From M30B53 sp964600785 (lineage in GTDB: Bacteria; Planctomycetota; Planctomycetia; Pirellulales; UBA1268): a stretch of 29,083 bases of DNA. The notes under the pieces are model-generated. The model ran no database searches. It worked only from the letters and a program-made list of their open reading frames with translations, and had not been told where the DNA came from. Positions within the stretch are counted from its first letter, which is position 1. Each line of letters begins with the position of its first letter. A program made the translations under genes and the position numbers. Below are positions 1 through 7,748 of the stretch, one piece after another. Location of the stretch: NCBI GenBank assembly GCA_964600785.1, contig CAZRKH010000097.1, positions 1 through 29,083 on the forward strand. Reading direction: 5' to 3'.

Positions 1-2946
1 CTGCTGGCCCTGACCCCCGCCGGAACCGCCTCCGCTGCACTTGGAGCAGCCCGACTTCCCGCACGGCTTGCCGTCGTTCTTGCGGCAGGTCGAATCAGAT
101 GAGTCGGCAGCGGGGTCGGCTGAGTTCTGCTGCGAATCCTGCGGTTGCTGGCCACCGCCGTCAGACTTGTCGCCCTCGGGCTCCCCGGCCTGCCCGGGCT
201 CCTCAGCCTGCCGTTGCTCGAGAATCCGTTCGATTGCCTCACCATCGTTGGTGCCGTCGGAGGCGACCGCGGGGTCGCGGGAACGCTGCGGCTCACGGGC
301 ACCCGGCCGGCTTTCGGACTGCTCGCCAGACTGCTCGCCAGACTGCTCGCCGGACTGCTCGCCACCCTGCTCGCCGGACTGCTCGCCAGACTGCTCGCCA
401 CCCTGCTCGCCGGACTGCTCGCCGGACTGCTCGCCGGACTGCTCGCCGGACTGCTCGCCGGACTGCTTGTTGTTTGGCCTGCTGCGGTTCCCGCCGGGCT
501 GCTCACCCTGCTCGCCCTGCCCTCGCTGGCTCCGGCCGCCGTTCTGGCCCCCGTTCTGGCCCCCGTTCTGGCCACCGTCTTGTCCGTCGTTCTGGCCGCC
601 GTCGGGCCGCCGAGACCCCTCGCCACCGTCCGTTTGCTCACCGGCTTGTCCGGCATCGCCGGCATCGCTGGGTCGCTCTGCCGACGACCCCGCCTCCGGC
701 TCGCTCCCGCCGCCCTTGTCGCCGGCAGCGTCGCCCGACTCCTCACCCGACTCCCCGCCCGCCGGCGGGCGGCTCGCAGCATCACCGTTCTCGCCAGTGT
801 TGTTTGCCATGCCGTCAGCGGAGTCCTCCGACCCGCCGTCGGAGCCCTCGCGTTCTCCAGCATCCTTGCGGCCAGCACCCGACTCGCCCTGCTCGCCTTC
901 GCCCGATTCGCTCTGCTCGCCTTCGCCCTGCTCGCGCTGTCCCGATTCGCCCTGCTTGCCTTCGCCCTTGCTCTGCTCGCCCTCGCCCTGCTCGCCTTCG
1001 CCCTCGCCCTGCTCACCTTCACCGGACTGGGATTCTCCGTCGTTCTGCTCTCCTGCTCGGTCGTCAGCCTGCTCCTCGTCGCCGCGTGGCTGCGGAGGCG
1101 GTGGGGCATCGGCGTCGATCACAAGCCGCCGCCAGGGACCAGTCTCGGGGGCAAAGGCCCTGTTGGCCTCCGGCTCGCGGTTATCCTCCACGACCCCGCG
1201 GTATTCGATCACGCTCCCAGGCACAATTTCGCCGAACCCCTCGAGATCCGTGGGCACAATCTGGAACGTGTGTCGAACCGAGAGCTGCCTTGATCGCTGC
1301 GGCTCGAGATCGTGCCATCGCTTCGCCGCCGGTGCCCCCTGAGGCGTGTCGGGTTTGCGAAACTCCAACCCCACACGAGCAAGGCCATAGTCGGGGTCCT
1401 TGGCGACGACTCGGATCGGCACCGCCGCATCGGGCGGCACGGCGATCTGCTCCTGCGACGGGCTGTCGATGCGGATTTCCGGCGAGAGGTCAGGGACTAC
1501 GTCGATCCGATGACGTACTCCGGCCGCGAGCGTCTCACTTCGGCCACCGCCGCGCGGCCGAAGCAGAAGTTGGTAGGAATCGTGCTCCGCCGCAGCCCGA
1601 TCCCGGCCGAGCCGCAAGGGAAAGGAAACCCGGCCCCTGGCAAGGTCGCTCGCCGAAAAGGCGAGGTTGAGGTCGGGCTGCTCGTCGCAACGGAAGTCGA
1701 TCCAGGCCGCCTCGAGCGGCTGGTTGGCCTCCGCCTCGACCGTCACCCGCGTCCCCTCGAGGGCCCGCAGATCACCCTGCCAGGCAAAGGACTCCGGCTC
1801 CCGCCGGGTGTACTCGGGGTAGGTGTAGGTCACGCGGCTGACCACGAGCGTCGGGCTGTCGACAAGGAGCACCCGCAGCGGCTCGCTGACCGCATCACCA
1901 GCGGCGATCGTGAACTCCACCGACCGCTCCATGCCGCGGCCCGCACCGGGAAGCACCGCCTCGAAGCGTTCCCTGCGGCTGGCCGATTTTCCCGCTTGCG
2001 AATCCTCATCGTCGGCGGCGTCGCTGGCAGCCACACCCTCCTGCACCATCGAGAGGTTCCAGGCCGCCGCGGGATCCCGCCGACCATCCTCGTCGAGCGG
2101 CACCACGTGCACCAGCGGCGTTTCGCCCGGCCGGCGCCCGCGGATCTGCGTGGTGACCACCAACTGCCGTCCCCGCACGAGCGTCGCCTCGCCGCCGCTG
2201 ATTGCAAGCGGATGGGTGTCGCGGGTGTCGGCGAACCCGCCCCGCTGCGAAGGATCGAGCGGCATCCGCCAGGCCAGGCTCGGTGGCTCGACGCTTACCC
2301 GCGACGGCGCGGCCAGTCCCGACCACGGAGCAACCATCCGCGCCGCCGAGGTCAGCAGACTCTTGGGGGCGAAGAGCTGATAGAGACACAGCAGGCCGAC
2401 GAGCAGAGCAAAGGCGTAGGCCAGCTGCAGCGGCAGGGTGCGGTCCGCCACGATCTCCGAAGGCCCGCTTGCCAGACCCTTCGCCGTGCGTCGCCGCAGC
2501 GAGCGGAGCACCGGCTCAGCCCCGCTCCCCTCCTGCTGTCGCAGCAGCACGGTGTTGACCAGGTCGTTGTGCAGGTCGGGCCGCGACTGCTCAATCGAGC
2601 GGGCCGCATAGACCAGATTCACACGGTATCGCAGGAGGGGCAATGCCCACCGCCATGCCGCGACAAGCAAGCCGGCGACGCCCAGGCCAAGCCAGCCGAT
2701 CCTCGCCCACCGCGGCAGCCCGGAGGGCACGATCCAGTGCTCGACGATGACCGCCACCGCGATCCAGCCGAGCACGCCGATCCCGACCGCCAGGGCGAAG
2801 GTGGTCCAGGCCACGCCGAGGTAGTCGGCCACCGCCGCCCGCAGTTTCTGCGCGAGGAATCGCTCCGACTTCGAGCCGCCTTCCTCGGCGGAATCCCAGC
2901 GGGCGACCTCCAGCCGGGAGTCGGGCTTGTCCGTGACCGTCGCCAT
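1..2946 (-). CDS. DUF4175-like large membrane protein with Gly/Glu/Gln repeat tail, C-terminus cut by window
   Basis: An uninterrupted frame of 982 codons runs from an ATG at 2946 and is still open at base 1, so the C-terminus lies outside. A GGAGG ribosome site sits 9 nt before the ATG. The N-terminus has two hydrophobic segments (about residues 42-68 and 82-104) and a third near 178-198. A long, probably extracytoplasmic region follows, with beta-rich stretches to about residue 600. The rest is low complexity: GEGEQ-type runs, GGQN repeats (539-574), 12 copies of [S/G]GEQ (319-462), and four cysteines spaced Cx7Cx4CxxC just before the window end. The plan of N-terminal helices plus a charged Gln/Glu tail resembles DUF4175-type proteins found near MoxR/DUF58 genes in planctomycetes; this is inference. 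A minus-strand TATACT at 3022-3027 could be its -10 element. Function unknown. The reading frame is very likely real; the family name is tentative. Confidence 0.8.
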   Translation of the reverse strand, partial: MATVTDKPDSRLEVARWDSAEEGGSKSERFLAQKLRAAVADYLGVAWTTFALAVGIGVLGWIAVAVIVEHWIVPSGLPRWARIGWLGLGVAGLLVAAWRWALPLLRYRVNLVYAARSIEQSRPDLHNDLVNTVLLRQQEGSGAEPVLRSLRRRTAKGLASGPSEIVADRTLPLQLAYAFALLVGLLCLYQLFAPKSLLTSAARMVAPWSGLAAPSRVSVEPPSLAWRMPLDPSQRGGFADTRDTHPLAISGGEATLVRGRQLVVTTQIRGRRPGETPLVHVVPLDEDGRRDPAAAWNLSMVQEGVAASDAADDEDSQAGKSASRRERFEAVLPGAGRGMERSVEFTIAAGDAVSEPLRVLLVDSPTLVVSRVTYTYPEYTRREPESFAWQGDLRALEGTRVTVEAEANQPLEAAWIDFRCDEQPDLNLAFSASDLARGRVSFPLRLGRDRAAAEHDSYQLLLRPRGGGRSETLAAGVRHRIDVVPDLSPEIRIDSPSQEQIAVPPDAAVPIRVVAKDPDYGLARVGLEFRKPDTPQGAPAAKRWHDLEPQRSRQLSVRHTFQIVPTDLEGFGEIVPGSVIEYRGVVEDNREPEANRAFAPETGPWRRLVIDADAPPPPQPRGDEEQADDRAGEQNDGESQSGEGEQGEGEGEQGEGEQSKGEGKQGESGQREQGEGEQSESGEGEQGESGAGRKDAGEREGSDGGSEDSADGMANNTGENGDAASRPPAGGESGEESGDAAGDKGGGSEPEAGSSAERPSDAGDAGQAGEQTDGGEGSRRPDGGQNDGQDGGQNGGQNGGQNGGRSQRGQGEQGEQPGGNRSRPNNKQSGEQSGEQSGEQSGEQSGEQGGEQSGEQSGEQGGEQSGEQSGEQSGEQSESRPGAREPQRSRDPAVASDGTNDGEAIERILEQRQAEEPGQAGEPEGDKSDGGGQQPQDSQQNSADPAADSSDSTCRKNDGKPCGKSGCSKCSGGGSGGGQGQQ
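319..462 (-). repeat. 12 x 12-bp in-frame tandem repeat coding [S/G]GEQ
   Basis: Twelve contiguous 12-bp units read CTGCTCGCC followed by GGA, AGA or ACC on the plus strand. On the coding minus strand each gives Ser-Gly-Glu-Gln or Gly-Gly-Glu-Gln. Copies differ only in the last triplet, and the five copies nearest 462 are identical, which suggests recent expansion. Because the unit is a multiple of three, copy-number change alters tail length without a frameshift. Confidence 0.95.
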
Positions 2947-3021
2947 CTCGACCGTCCTCCGGGAGCGTCGGCAGACATCGCCAGCCGGCCTCGAAGAGCC
3001 TGCTCGCGAGCGTTCTTGTGC

Positions 3022-3027
3022 AGTATA
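3022..3027 (-). promoter_or_regulatory. Possible -10 element (TATACT) for the DUF4175-like gene
   Basis: The minus strand reads TATACT, five of six matches to TATAAT, 76 bp before the ATG at 2946. I see no convincing -35 at the right distance, so this is a weak call. The divergent region 2947-3200 otherwise shows nothing recognisable. Confidence 0.3.
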
Positions 3028-3200
3028 TCGGCCTCACGACCCAGCGGCGGCCAGCGGCCCGGAAACGGCCCTCCTGCGGCGGTCAATTCCGTCTTGGCGG
3101 GCTGGCGGCATCATTGCTAGCGTGATTTCTTGCGACCCGCCACGTCGGCGATCCCTCGGTTCGGATTCGCGGGCGACCTCCCCCGGGGCCCTGCCGAGCA

Positions 3201-4265
3201 ATGGCGATCCTGCCCGATGCCGAGTCCTTTCACCGCATTGTCGATGGCACAGCCCGCGGGCCGGCCGCGGCCGCGGCTCGCCTGGGACTCTCGCTGCTCG
3301 AGCCTCCCTACCGGCTCGCCGTCATCGCCCGAAACCGTTGCTACGACCACGGCCTGCGGGCGATCCGGCGGGCTGCGGTGCCGGTCGTCTCGGTGGGCAA
3401 CCTGACCCTCGGCGGCACCGGCAAGACGCCGCTGGTGGCCTGGCTTGCCGCGAGTCTGCTCGAGGCTGGCCATCAGCCGGCGGTGGTCAGCCGAGGCTAT
3501 GCCGCCGTTGCCGGCGAGGTCAGCGACGAGGCCGCCGAACTTGCGGTGCTGCTGCCGGACGTGCCGCATGTCGCCAACCCCGACCGCCTCGCCGCTGCTG
3601 CCGAGGCGGCAAGCCAGGGAGCCGACGTGGTGCTTCTCGACGACGGCTTCCAGCACCGCCGCCTCGCCCGCGATCTCGACCTCGTGGCGATCGACGCGAC
3701 CGATCCGTTCGGCTGCGGGCGGGTCTTTCCCCGCGGCCTGCTGCGGGAGCCGGTTGACGGGCTCGCGCGGGCCGATGCCGCGGTGCTCACGCGGGCAAGC
3801 CGGATCGACCGGTCCACCACCGAGGCGATCCATGCGGCGGTATGCCGACACGCCGGTCGCGATATTCCCTGGGCCACCACGACCCACGCCCCACGCCGTC
3901 TGCGAACAGCCGGCGGTGAGTTCCATCCGCTGGAACTGCTCGCCGGCATGCCCGTGGCCATCGTCGCAGGGATCGGCAATCCGGCCGCCTTTCGCACCAC
4001 CGTGGAAGCCCTCGGCGGCCGCGTGGCGATGGAGTGTCCGTTTCCCGACCACCATCGCTACGACGAGTCCGACGCCGAGTCGATCGGCCGGCGGGCCGCC
4101 GCCGTCGGGGCCGAACTGGTCGTGACCACGCTCAAGGATCTCGTCAAACTTCGTCGCGACACCCTCGCCGGCGTGCCGCTGGTCGCGATCGAGATCGCGA
4201 TCGAATTTCTCGAGGGCCGCGAGGCCATCGACAAGCTGCTCTGCGGCCTGCCCCTGCACCCCTAG
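3201..4265 (+). CDS. lpxK: Tetraacyldisaccharide 4'-kinase (lipid A biosynthesis)
   Basis: LpxK phosphorylates the 4' position of the lipid A disaccharide at the inner face of the cytoplasmic membrane, using ATP. The 354-residue length fits the family. The N-terminus has the family's amphipathic start (LLEPPYRLA, about 32-40), followed by the variant P-loop GNLTLGGTGKTP at 66-77, the SRGY motif soon after and the conserved LLDDGFQHRRLARDLDLVAID stretch near 150 (first part LLDDGFQHR). The ATG at 3201 lacks a strong ribosome site but places the P-loop as expected. It is the first gene of an operon: the next start lies 17 bp past its stop and the third gene overlaps the second. Its presence implies that this organism makes lipid A. 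I am confident of the identity. Confidence 0.95.
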   Translation: MAILPDAESFHRIVDGTARGPAAAAARLGLSLLEPPYRLAVIARNRCYDHGLRAIRRAAVPVVSVGNLTLGGTGKTPLVAWLAASLLEAGHQPAVVSRGYAAVAGEVSDEAAELAVLLPDVPHVANPDRLAAAAEAASQGADVVLLDDGFQHRRLARDLDLVAIDATDPFGCGRVFPRGLLREPVDGLARADAAVLTRASRIDRSTTEAIHAAVCRHAGRDIPWATTTHAPRRLRTAGGEFHPLELLAGMPVAIVAGIGNPAAFRTTVEALGGRVAMECPFPDHHRYDESDAESIGRRAAAVGAELVVTTLKDLVKLRRDTLAGVPLVAIEIAIEFLEGREAIDKLLCGLPLHP

Positions 4266-4282
4266 TTCCGATCCATCCGGCC

Positions 4283-5968
4283 ATGCCGCGGCTCCATTTG
4301 ATCGACCCCTGCCTGACCCACTACTCCTCCCATCCCTTCCATTACGCACGGCTGCTGCTTGCGGCGGCGGCCGAGCGGGGCTGGGAGGGGGTCGTGGTGG
4401 CCAACGCCGCCTTTGCCAGGTGTGCCGGGGCCATTGAAGGCGTCCGCGTGCAGGCGACCCTCGAGTTCTCCGGCTACTCCAAGTACACCGCCTTTGGCGA
4501 ACTCGACCGACTCGATGCCCGGGGGCGGCCGCGGTTTGCCGCTCCCTGGTCGGCCTGGCATGCCCGGGGACGACGCGAGGCGAGGATCGCCGCGGCGGCA
4601 CGGGGATATGCCGGTGTGGTCGCCGCGGCACGGCCCGGCGACGTGGTCTTCATTGCCACGGCCAACGAGCTCGACGTGGCCGGCCTGGCCCGGGCCATTC
4701 GCGGGGGCCGACCGCCCCGGGGCATCGCCTGGCATGCCCAGCTCCATACACCGCTCTACCGCGGCCATCGAGCCGACCTTCCCCGCCAAGAGCGGCGTCT
4801 TGACCGGGTTCGCCGCCTGCTTCGCCGGGCCCTCGAGGATGCCGGGAGCCAGCGAATCGCCCTGCATGTCACCACCGAGGAACTCGCCGCGGAATACCAG
4901 CGTCTGGGCGTGGGCCCGATCGATGTCCTGCCCTATCCGGTTCACCCGCCCGGCCCGCGGAATCCGGGGCCGAACGGGAGCCTGCGGATCGCCACGCTGG
5001 GCGACGCTCGTCCGGAGAAGGGCTCGGGTGAACTCGCCGACATTGTGGAGCGGGTCGCCGCCGAGCCGACCCTGTCGGATCGGGCATGCTTTGCCGTGCA
5101 GGCCAATCTCGGCTTTCCTGCGGCATCACGGAAAGCTCCCCACCGCCGCGTTCGCGAATCGCTCGCCCGTCTCGCCGAGATGCCGAGCGTCCGCCTCGTC
5201 AGCGGACCGCTTGCCGCGGAGGCCTACGCGGCCGAACTCGCCGCCGCCGACGTCGCCCTGCTGCCCTACGACCAGGCGAGGTATCGCTGCCGCTGTTCCG
5301 GGGTGCTGCTCGAGGCGATCACCGCCGGCATCGTGCCGGTCGTCACCGGCGGTGGCTGGATGGCCCGCATGCTCACACCCGGCCTCGAGGAGCATGCCGC
5401 CTTGGTCCGGGCCGCGGGGCAGAATTTCTCGCACAGGAAGGTCATCAGCAGACTCGACCGTGGCGGTCGTGCAATCGACCTTCCCGAGCTTCGCGGGGCA
5501 TCGGATGCCGCAGCGGTAATCGTGCGGCTGCGATGGCCGACCACCCCCTGCGATTGGCACGCCGAGCCGGCCGTCGACCTCACCCTCGAGCAGAATGGCC
5601 GGCCCTCGGGGATGTCGGTGCGGGTGGCGGCGAAGCCCGACGGCAGTTCGGCGGCCACGGTCTTCCCGGTCCCGCCACAGCCGACCGGCCGCGGGCCCTC
5701 TCGACTCCTGCTCGCCGCTGATGCTGCCGCAGCCGGAGAGTGCGAAATCGAAATCGAAATCGACTCAGTCAAGCTTGCCGCGGTTCCCCCGGCAGCCGCC
5801 GGGGGAATCGTGATCGCCGCCCCGGCCGACGCCCCGGCCGCTCTCGCCGACATCGCCCGACACGAGCCACACTACCGCAGCACGGCCGCCCGCCAAGCCG
5901 CCCGGCTCTCCAACGAGTGCGATCCCCGCCGACTCGCCTCGCAACTGCTCGCTACCGACCTGCCATGA
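4283..5968 (+). CDS. GT4-like (GT-B fold) glycosyltransferase with an extra C-terminal beta-rich segment
   Basis: The 561-residue product starts at the ATG 17 bp after lpxK; the frame is open further upstream, but that part is lpxK shadow. The first half is a variable acceptor domain (LIDPCLTHYSSHPFHYARLL at 7-26). The second half shows the GT4 donor-domain pattern: RIATLGDARPEKG (235-247), AAADVALLPYD (320-330), then GVLLEAITAGIVPVVTGGG (340-358). In the EX7E motif the second Glu is E344, while the position of the first Glu is Cys336. A segment at about 405-510 looks beta-rich and is followed by a typical GT-B C-terminal helix region (HEPHYRSTAARQAARLS near 528). Gene context suggests it adds a sugar to LPS or another envelope glycan. 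Donor and acceptor are unknown. Confidence 0.8.
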   Translation: MPRLHLIDPCLTHYSSHPFHYARLLLAAAAERGWEGVVVANAAFARCAGAIEGVRVQATLEFSGYSKYTAFGELDRLDARGRPRFAAPWSAWHARGRREARIAAAARGYAGVVAAARPGDVVFIATANELDVAGLARAIRGGRPPRGIAWHAQLHTPLYRGHRADLPRQERRLDRVRRLLRRALEDAGSQRIALHVTTEELAAEYQRLGVGPIDVLPYPVHPPGPRNPGPNGSLRIATLGDARPEKGSGELADIVERVAAEPTLSDRACFAVQANLGFPAASRKAPHRRVRESLARLAEMPSVRLVSGPLAAEAYAAELAAADVALLPYDQARYRCRCSGVLLEAITAGIVPVVTGGGWMARMLTPGLEEHAALVRAAGQNFSHRKVISRLDRGGRAIDLPELRGASDAAAVIVRLRWPTTPCDWHAEPAVDLTLEQNGRPSGMSVRVAAKPDGSSAATVFPVPPQPTGRGPSRLLLAADAAAAGECEIEIEIDSVKLAAVPPAAAGGIVIAAPADAPAALADIARHEPHYRSTAARQAARLSNECDPRRLASQLLATDLP

Positions 5969-7140
5969 CCGCCCCCGAGACCCTCTTCGACGACTCCCGT
6001 GACGGCTGCGGGCATCCGGAGATCTCGCTGATCGTCAATACCTTCATGAAGCCCGGGCACCTTGCGAGGGTGCTGGAGTCGATCCGTCATCAGCGGGTCG
6101 CGGGCCGCTTTGAATTGATCGTTTCGGATGACGGCTCCACCGACGCCACGCGGAACATCGTGGAGGACTTTGCCCGCTCGGTGGACTTCGGCGTGGCGTT
6201 CGTGAGCCGCCCCCACGAGGGCTTTCGGCTGGCGGCGGTCCGCAACGCCGGGGCGCGACTGGCGACCGGCCGGCGGCTTCTCTTCCTCGACGGCGACTGC
6301 GTGCTCCCGCGGGACCACGTCGCGGCCCACATCGCCTGCTGCCGTCACGGGGTGGCGGCGGTGGGCTACTGCGCGAGGCTCGACGAACGAGCGAGCGAGC
6401 GGCTCGACCCGGCCACGCTCGAGCCGGAGAGCATCGCCAGGATCGTGCCGGCTTCGGAGCAAAGGGCCCTGCGACAACGCCTCCGACGATGGCGGTGGCA
6501 CCAGTGGATCCGCCATCCGTCCAAGCCGCGGCTCACCGGTGGCAACGTGAGTGTGGATCGCGACGACTTTTGGCGGGTCAACGGCTTCGACGAGCGGTTC
6601 GTCGGCTGGGGCCAGGAAGACGACGACCTCGGCCTGCGACTCCGCGCCGCCGGGGTGCGGCTCGATTCGATCCTCGGCAGGACCTATTCGCTGCACCTCT
6701 GGCATCCACCCGACACCACCGCGACCAGGCGTTGGCGAGACGGCCCCAACGTGGCCTACTTCGAGCGACGCGGCAGGCTGACCCGCTGCCGCCGCGGGCT
6801 CGAAGACATCCCGCTGGCGGGGCTTCGCTGGCGGCTCGGCGGAGCACTTGGCGAATCGCCGCTGGGCCGCCAACTCGCGGGGCGGCTCGTGGCCGAGGAA
6901 GCCGCGGCAACCGCCGAGCCGGCCGAGGCCGAACTGCAGCTGCTCACGCCGCTCGGCCCACCGCCACGCTGGGCTTCGGGAGCCCTGCGGGCTGAGTGCC
7001 GGGTGCTCGTCGCGGCTGGCGGGCAGAGGGATCACCGGGCCTGCCGCGGGGCCGACGTGGTGATTGAGGGATTCACCACGGAGCAGTCGACGCCGTCGTC
7101 GGCCACGGAGGTGCTTGCCAAAATCGATGACCGCCTGTGA
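5965..7140 (+). CDS. Family 2 glycosyltransferase with C-terminal galactosyltransferase-like region
   Basis: The start codon overlaps the previous stop (ATGA at 5965-5968), indicating translational coupling. The 391-residue protein has a GT-A nucleotide-sugar domain: ISLIVNTFMKPGHLARVLESI (20-40, first part ISLIVNTF), DDG at 55-57, the DxD-type metal motif DGD at 109-111, and the acceptor-side motif GWGQEDDD at 214-221, typical of GT2 enzymes with a Glyco_transf_7C-like segment. TGGNVSV at 191-197 is also typical of the family. No membrane segments are seen, so it probably acts on the cytoplasmic face of the inner membrane. The last 70 residues are Ala-rich and not recognised. Operon with lpxK and a GT4-like enzyme suggests LPS core or polysaccharide assembly. 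Confidence 0.88.
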   Translation: MTAPETLFDDSRDGCGHPEISLIVNTFMKPGHLARVLESIRHQRVAGRFELIVSDDGSTDATRNIVEDFARSVDFGVAFVSRPHEGFRLAAVRNAGARLATGRRLLFLDGDCVLPRDHVAAHIACCRHGVAAVGYCARLDERASERLDPATLEPESIARIVPASEQRALRQRLRRWRWHQWIRHPSKPRLTGGNVSVDRDDFWRVNGFDERFVGWGQEDDDLGLRLRAAGVRLDSILGRTYSLHLWHPPDTTATRRWRDGPNVAYFERRGRLTRCRRGLEDIPLAGLRWRLGGALGESPLGRQLAGRLVAEEAAATAEPAEAELQLLTPLGPPPRWASGALRAECRVLVAAGGQRDHRACRGADVVIEGFTTEQSTPSSATEVLAKIDDRL

Positions 7141-7145
7141 GAACC

Positions 7146-7162
7146 GCGGCCGCAGCGGCCGC
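7146..7162. terminator. GC hairpin between convergent GT2 gene and rpmG
   Basis: A perfect 17-nt inverted repeat (GCGGCCG, loop CAG, CGGCCGC) fills the gap between the two stop codons and touches the rpmG stop. It is symmetrical and could act in both directions. There is no proper U-tract on either side, so it is either a non-canonical terminator or an mRNA-end stabiliser. Confidence 0.5.
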
Positions 7163-7326
7163 TACTTCTTCTTCTCGGCGTGCAGCGTGTGTCGACGCAG
7201 CCGCGGGCTGTACTTTTTGAGTTTCAACTTCTCGCCGCCGGACTTTCGCCGCAGCGTGTAGTTGTAGTCGCCCGTCTCCTCGCACACGAGGTGCACCACC
7301 TCGAGTTTTTTCTTGCCCTTTGCCAT
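7162..7326 (-). CDS. rpmG: 50S ribosomal protein L33
   Basis: The 54-residue basic protein begins MAKGKKKLEVVHLVCEETGD and continues with the NYTLRRK stretch and a Lys-rich end, the standard L33 layout and length. L33 lies near the E-site of the large subunit. It contains only one cysteine (residue 15), so it lacks the zinc-binding CxxC pairs of C+ forms and is a zinc-independent type. The ATG at 7326 is chosen because the upstream extension (to 7518) looks non-coding and does not match the family. The gene appears to be transcribed alone; the secE/nusG neighbours common for rpmG are not in this window. A TAATCT hexamer at 7409-7414 on the minus strand is a possible -10. Confidence 0.95.
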   Translation of the reverse strand: MAKGKKKLEVVHLVCEETGDYNYTLRRKSGGEKLKLKKYSPRLRRHTLHAEKKK

Positions 7327-7748
7327 CGCCTGCTCGCGGTACGCTGCCCGGGTCGTGTCGAATCGCGGAGCGTGCCGGCGGCTTCGACCGCCCGTCCACG
7401 ACGCCACGAGATTACCCCGCCACCCCCGGCGACGCCAGCGGCATGCACCCGTGGGGTCCCAGGCAGGCCCGTTTCGCCCAGCGGGCCCAATCCGCCAAAA
7501 ACGGTCTCCGGCGGGCATCCGGGAATAATCGGCGGACCCGGGACGGATTCAGTCGTAACGGTCGTGCCCTTTGCAGTCGATTGTGCCCGCGCGAATCGAT
7601 TTTGCCCGTGCCGCAGGCTGCGGTAGACTTGAATGTGAGCGGCGTATTCCGGGTGAGGACTCGGGGAAGCGTCTGCTGCATGCAGGCTGCAGGCCCCGGG
7701 TGGCCGCAGGCGGTGTGTCGCCAAAGAGCGGCAATGGGAGCGTGATTC
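7327..7748. other. Divergent intergenic region rpmG / cyclase-fold gene
   Basis: This 422-bp stretch separates rpmG from the first cyclase-fold gene. It holds a sigma70-like promoter for the rightward gene (7602-7629) and a possible -10 for rpmG (minus strand, 7409-7414). I found no tRNA-like cloverleaf sequence and no convincing small gene in it; the ORFs crossing it look like GC-rich chance frames. Confidence 0.5.
7602..7629 (+). promoter_or_regulatory. Sigma70-like promoter for the first cyclase-fold gene
   Basis: TTGCCC (7602-7607) and TAGACT (7624-7629) are separated by 16 bp. The ATG at 7749 lies 119 bp downstream of the -10, leaving a leader of roughly 110 nt. Confidence 0.5.

Noticed and set aside
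319..462. Possible CRISPR array
   Set aside because: The units are 12 bp and contiguous with no spacers, and they code in frame for a Gly/Glu/Gln repeat.
1312..3120. 602-codon plus-strand frame over the DUF4175-like gene
   Set aside because: The opposite strand has a longer frame with a good ribosome site and three membrane helices. The plus frame gives an Arg/Pro/His-rich product without domains.
3117..4631. 504-codon minus-strand frame opposite lpxK
   Set aside because: It is antisense to lpxK, whose motifs are clear. Its product has no recognisable domain and its composition is a GC-rich shadow.
7327..7748. tRNA or other structured RNA in the longest gap
   Set aside because: I found no T-loop or acceptor-stem pattern on either strand. 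A covariance-model scan would be decisive.
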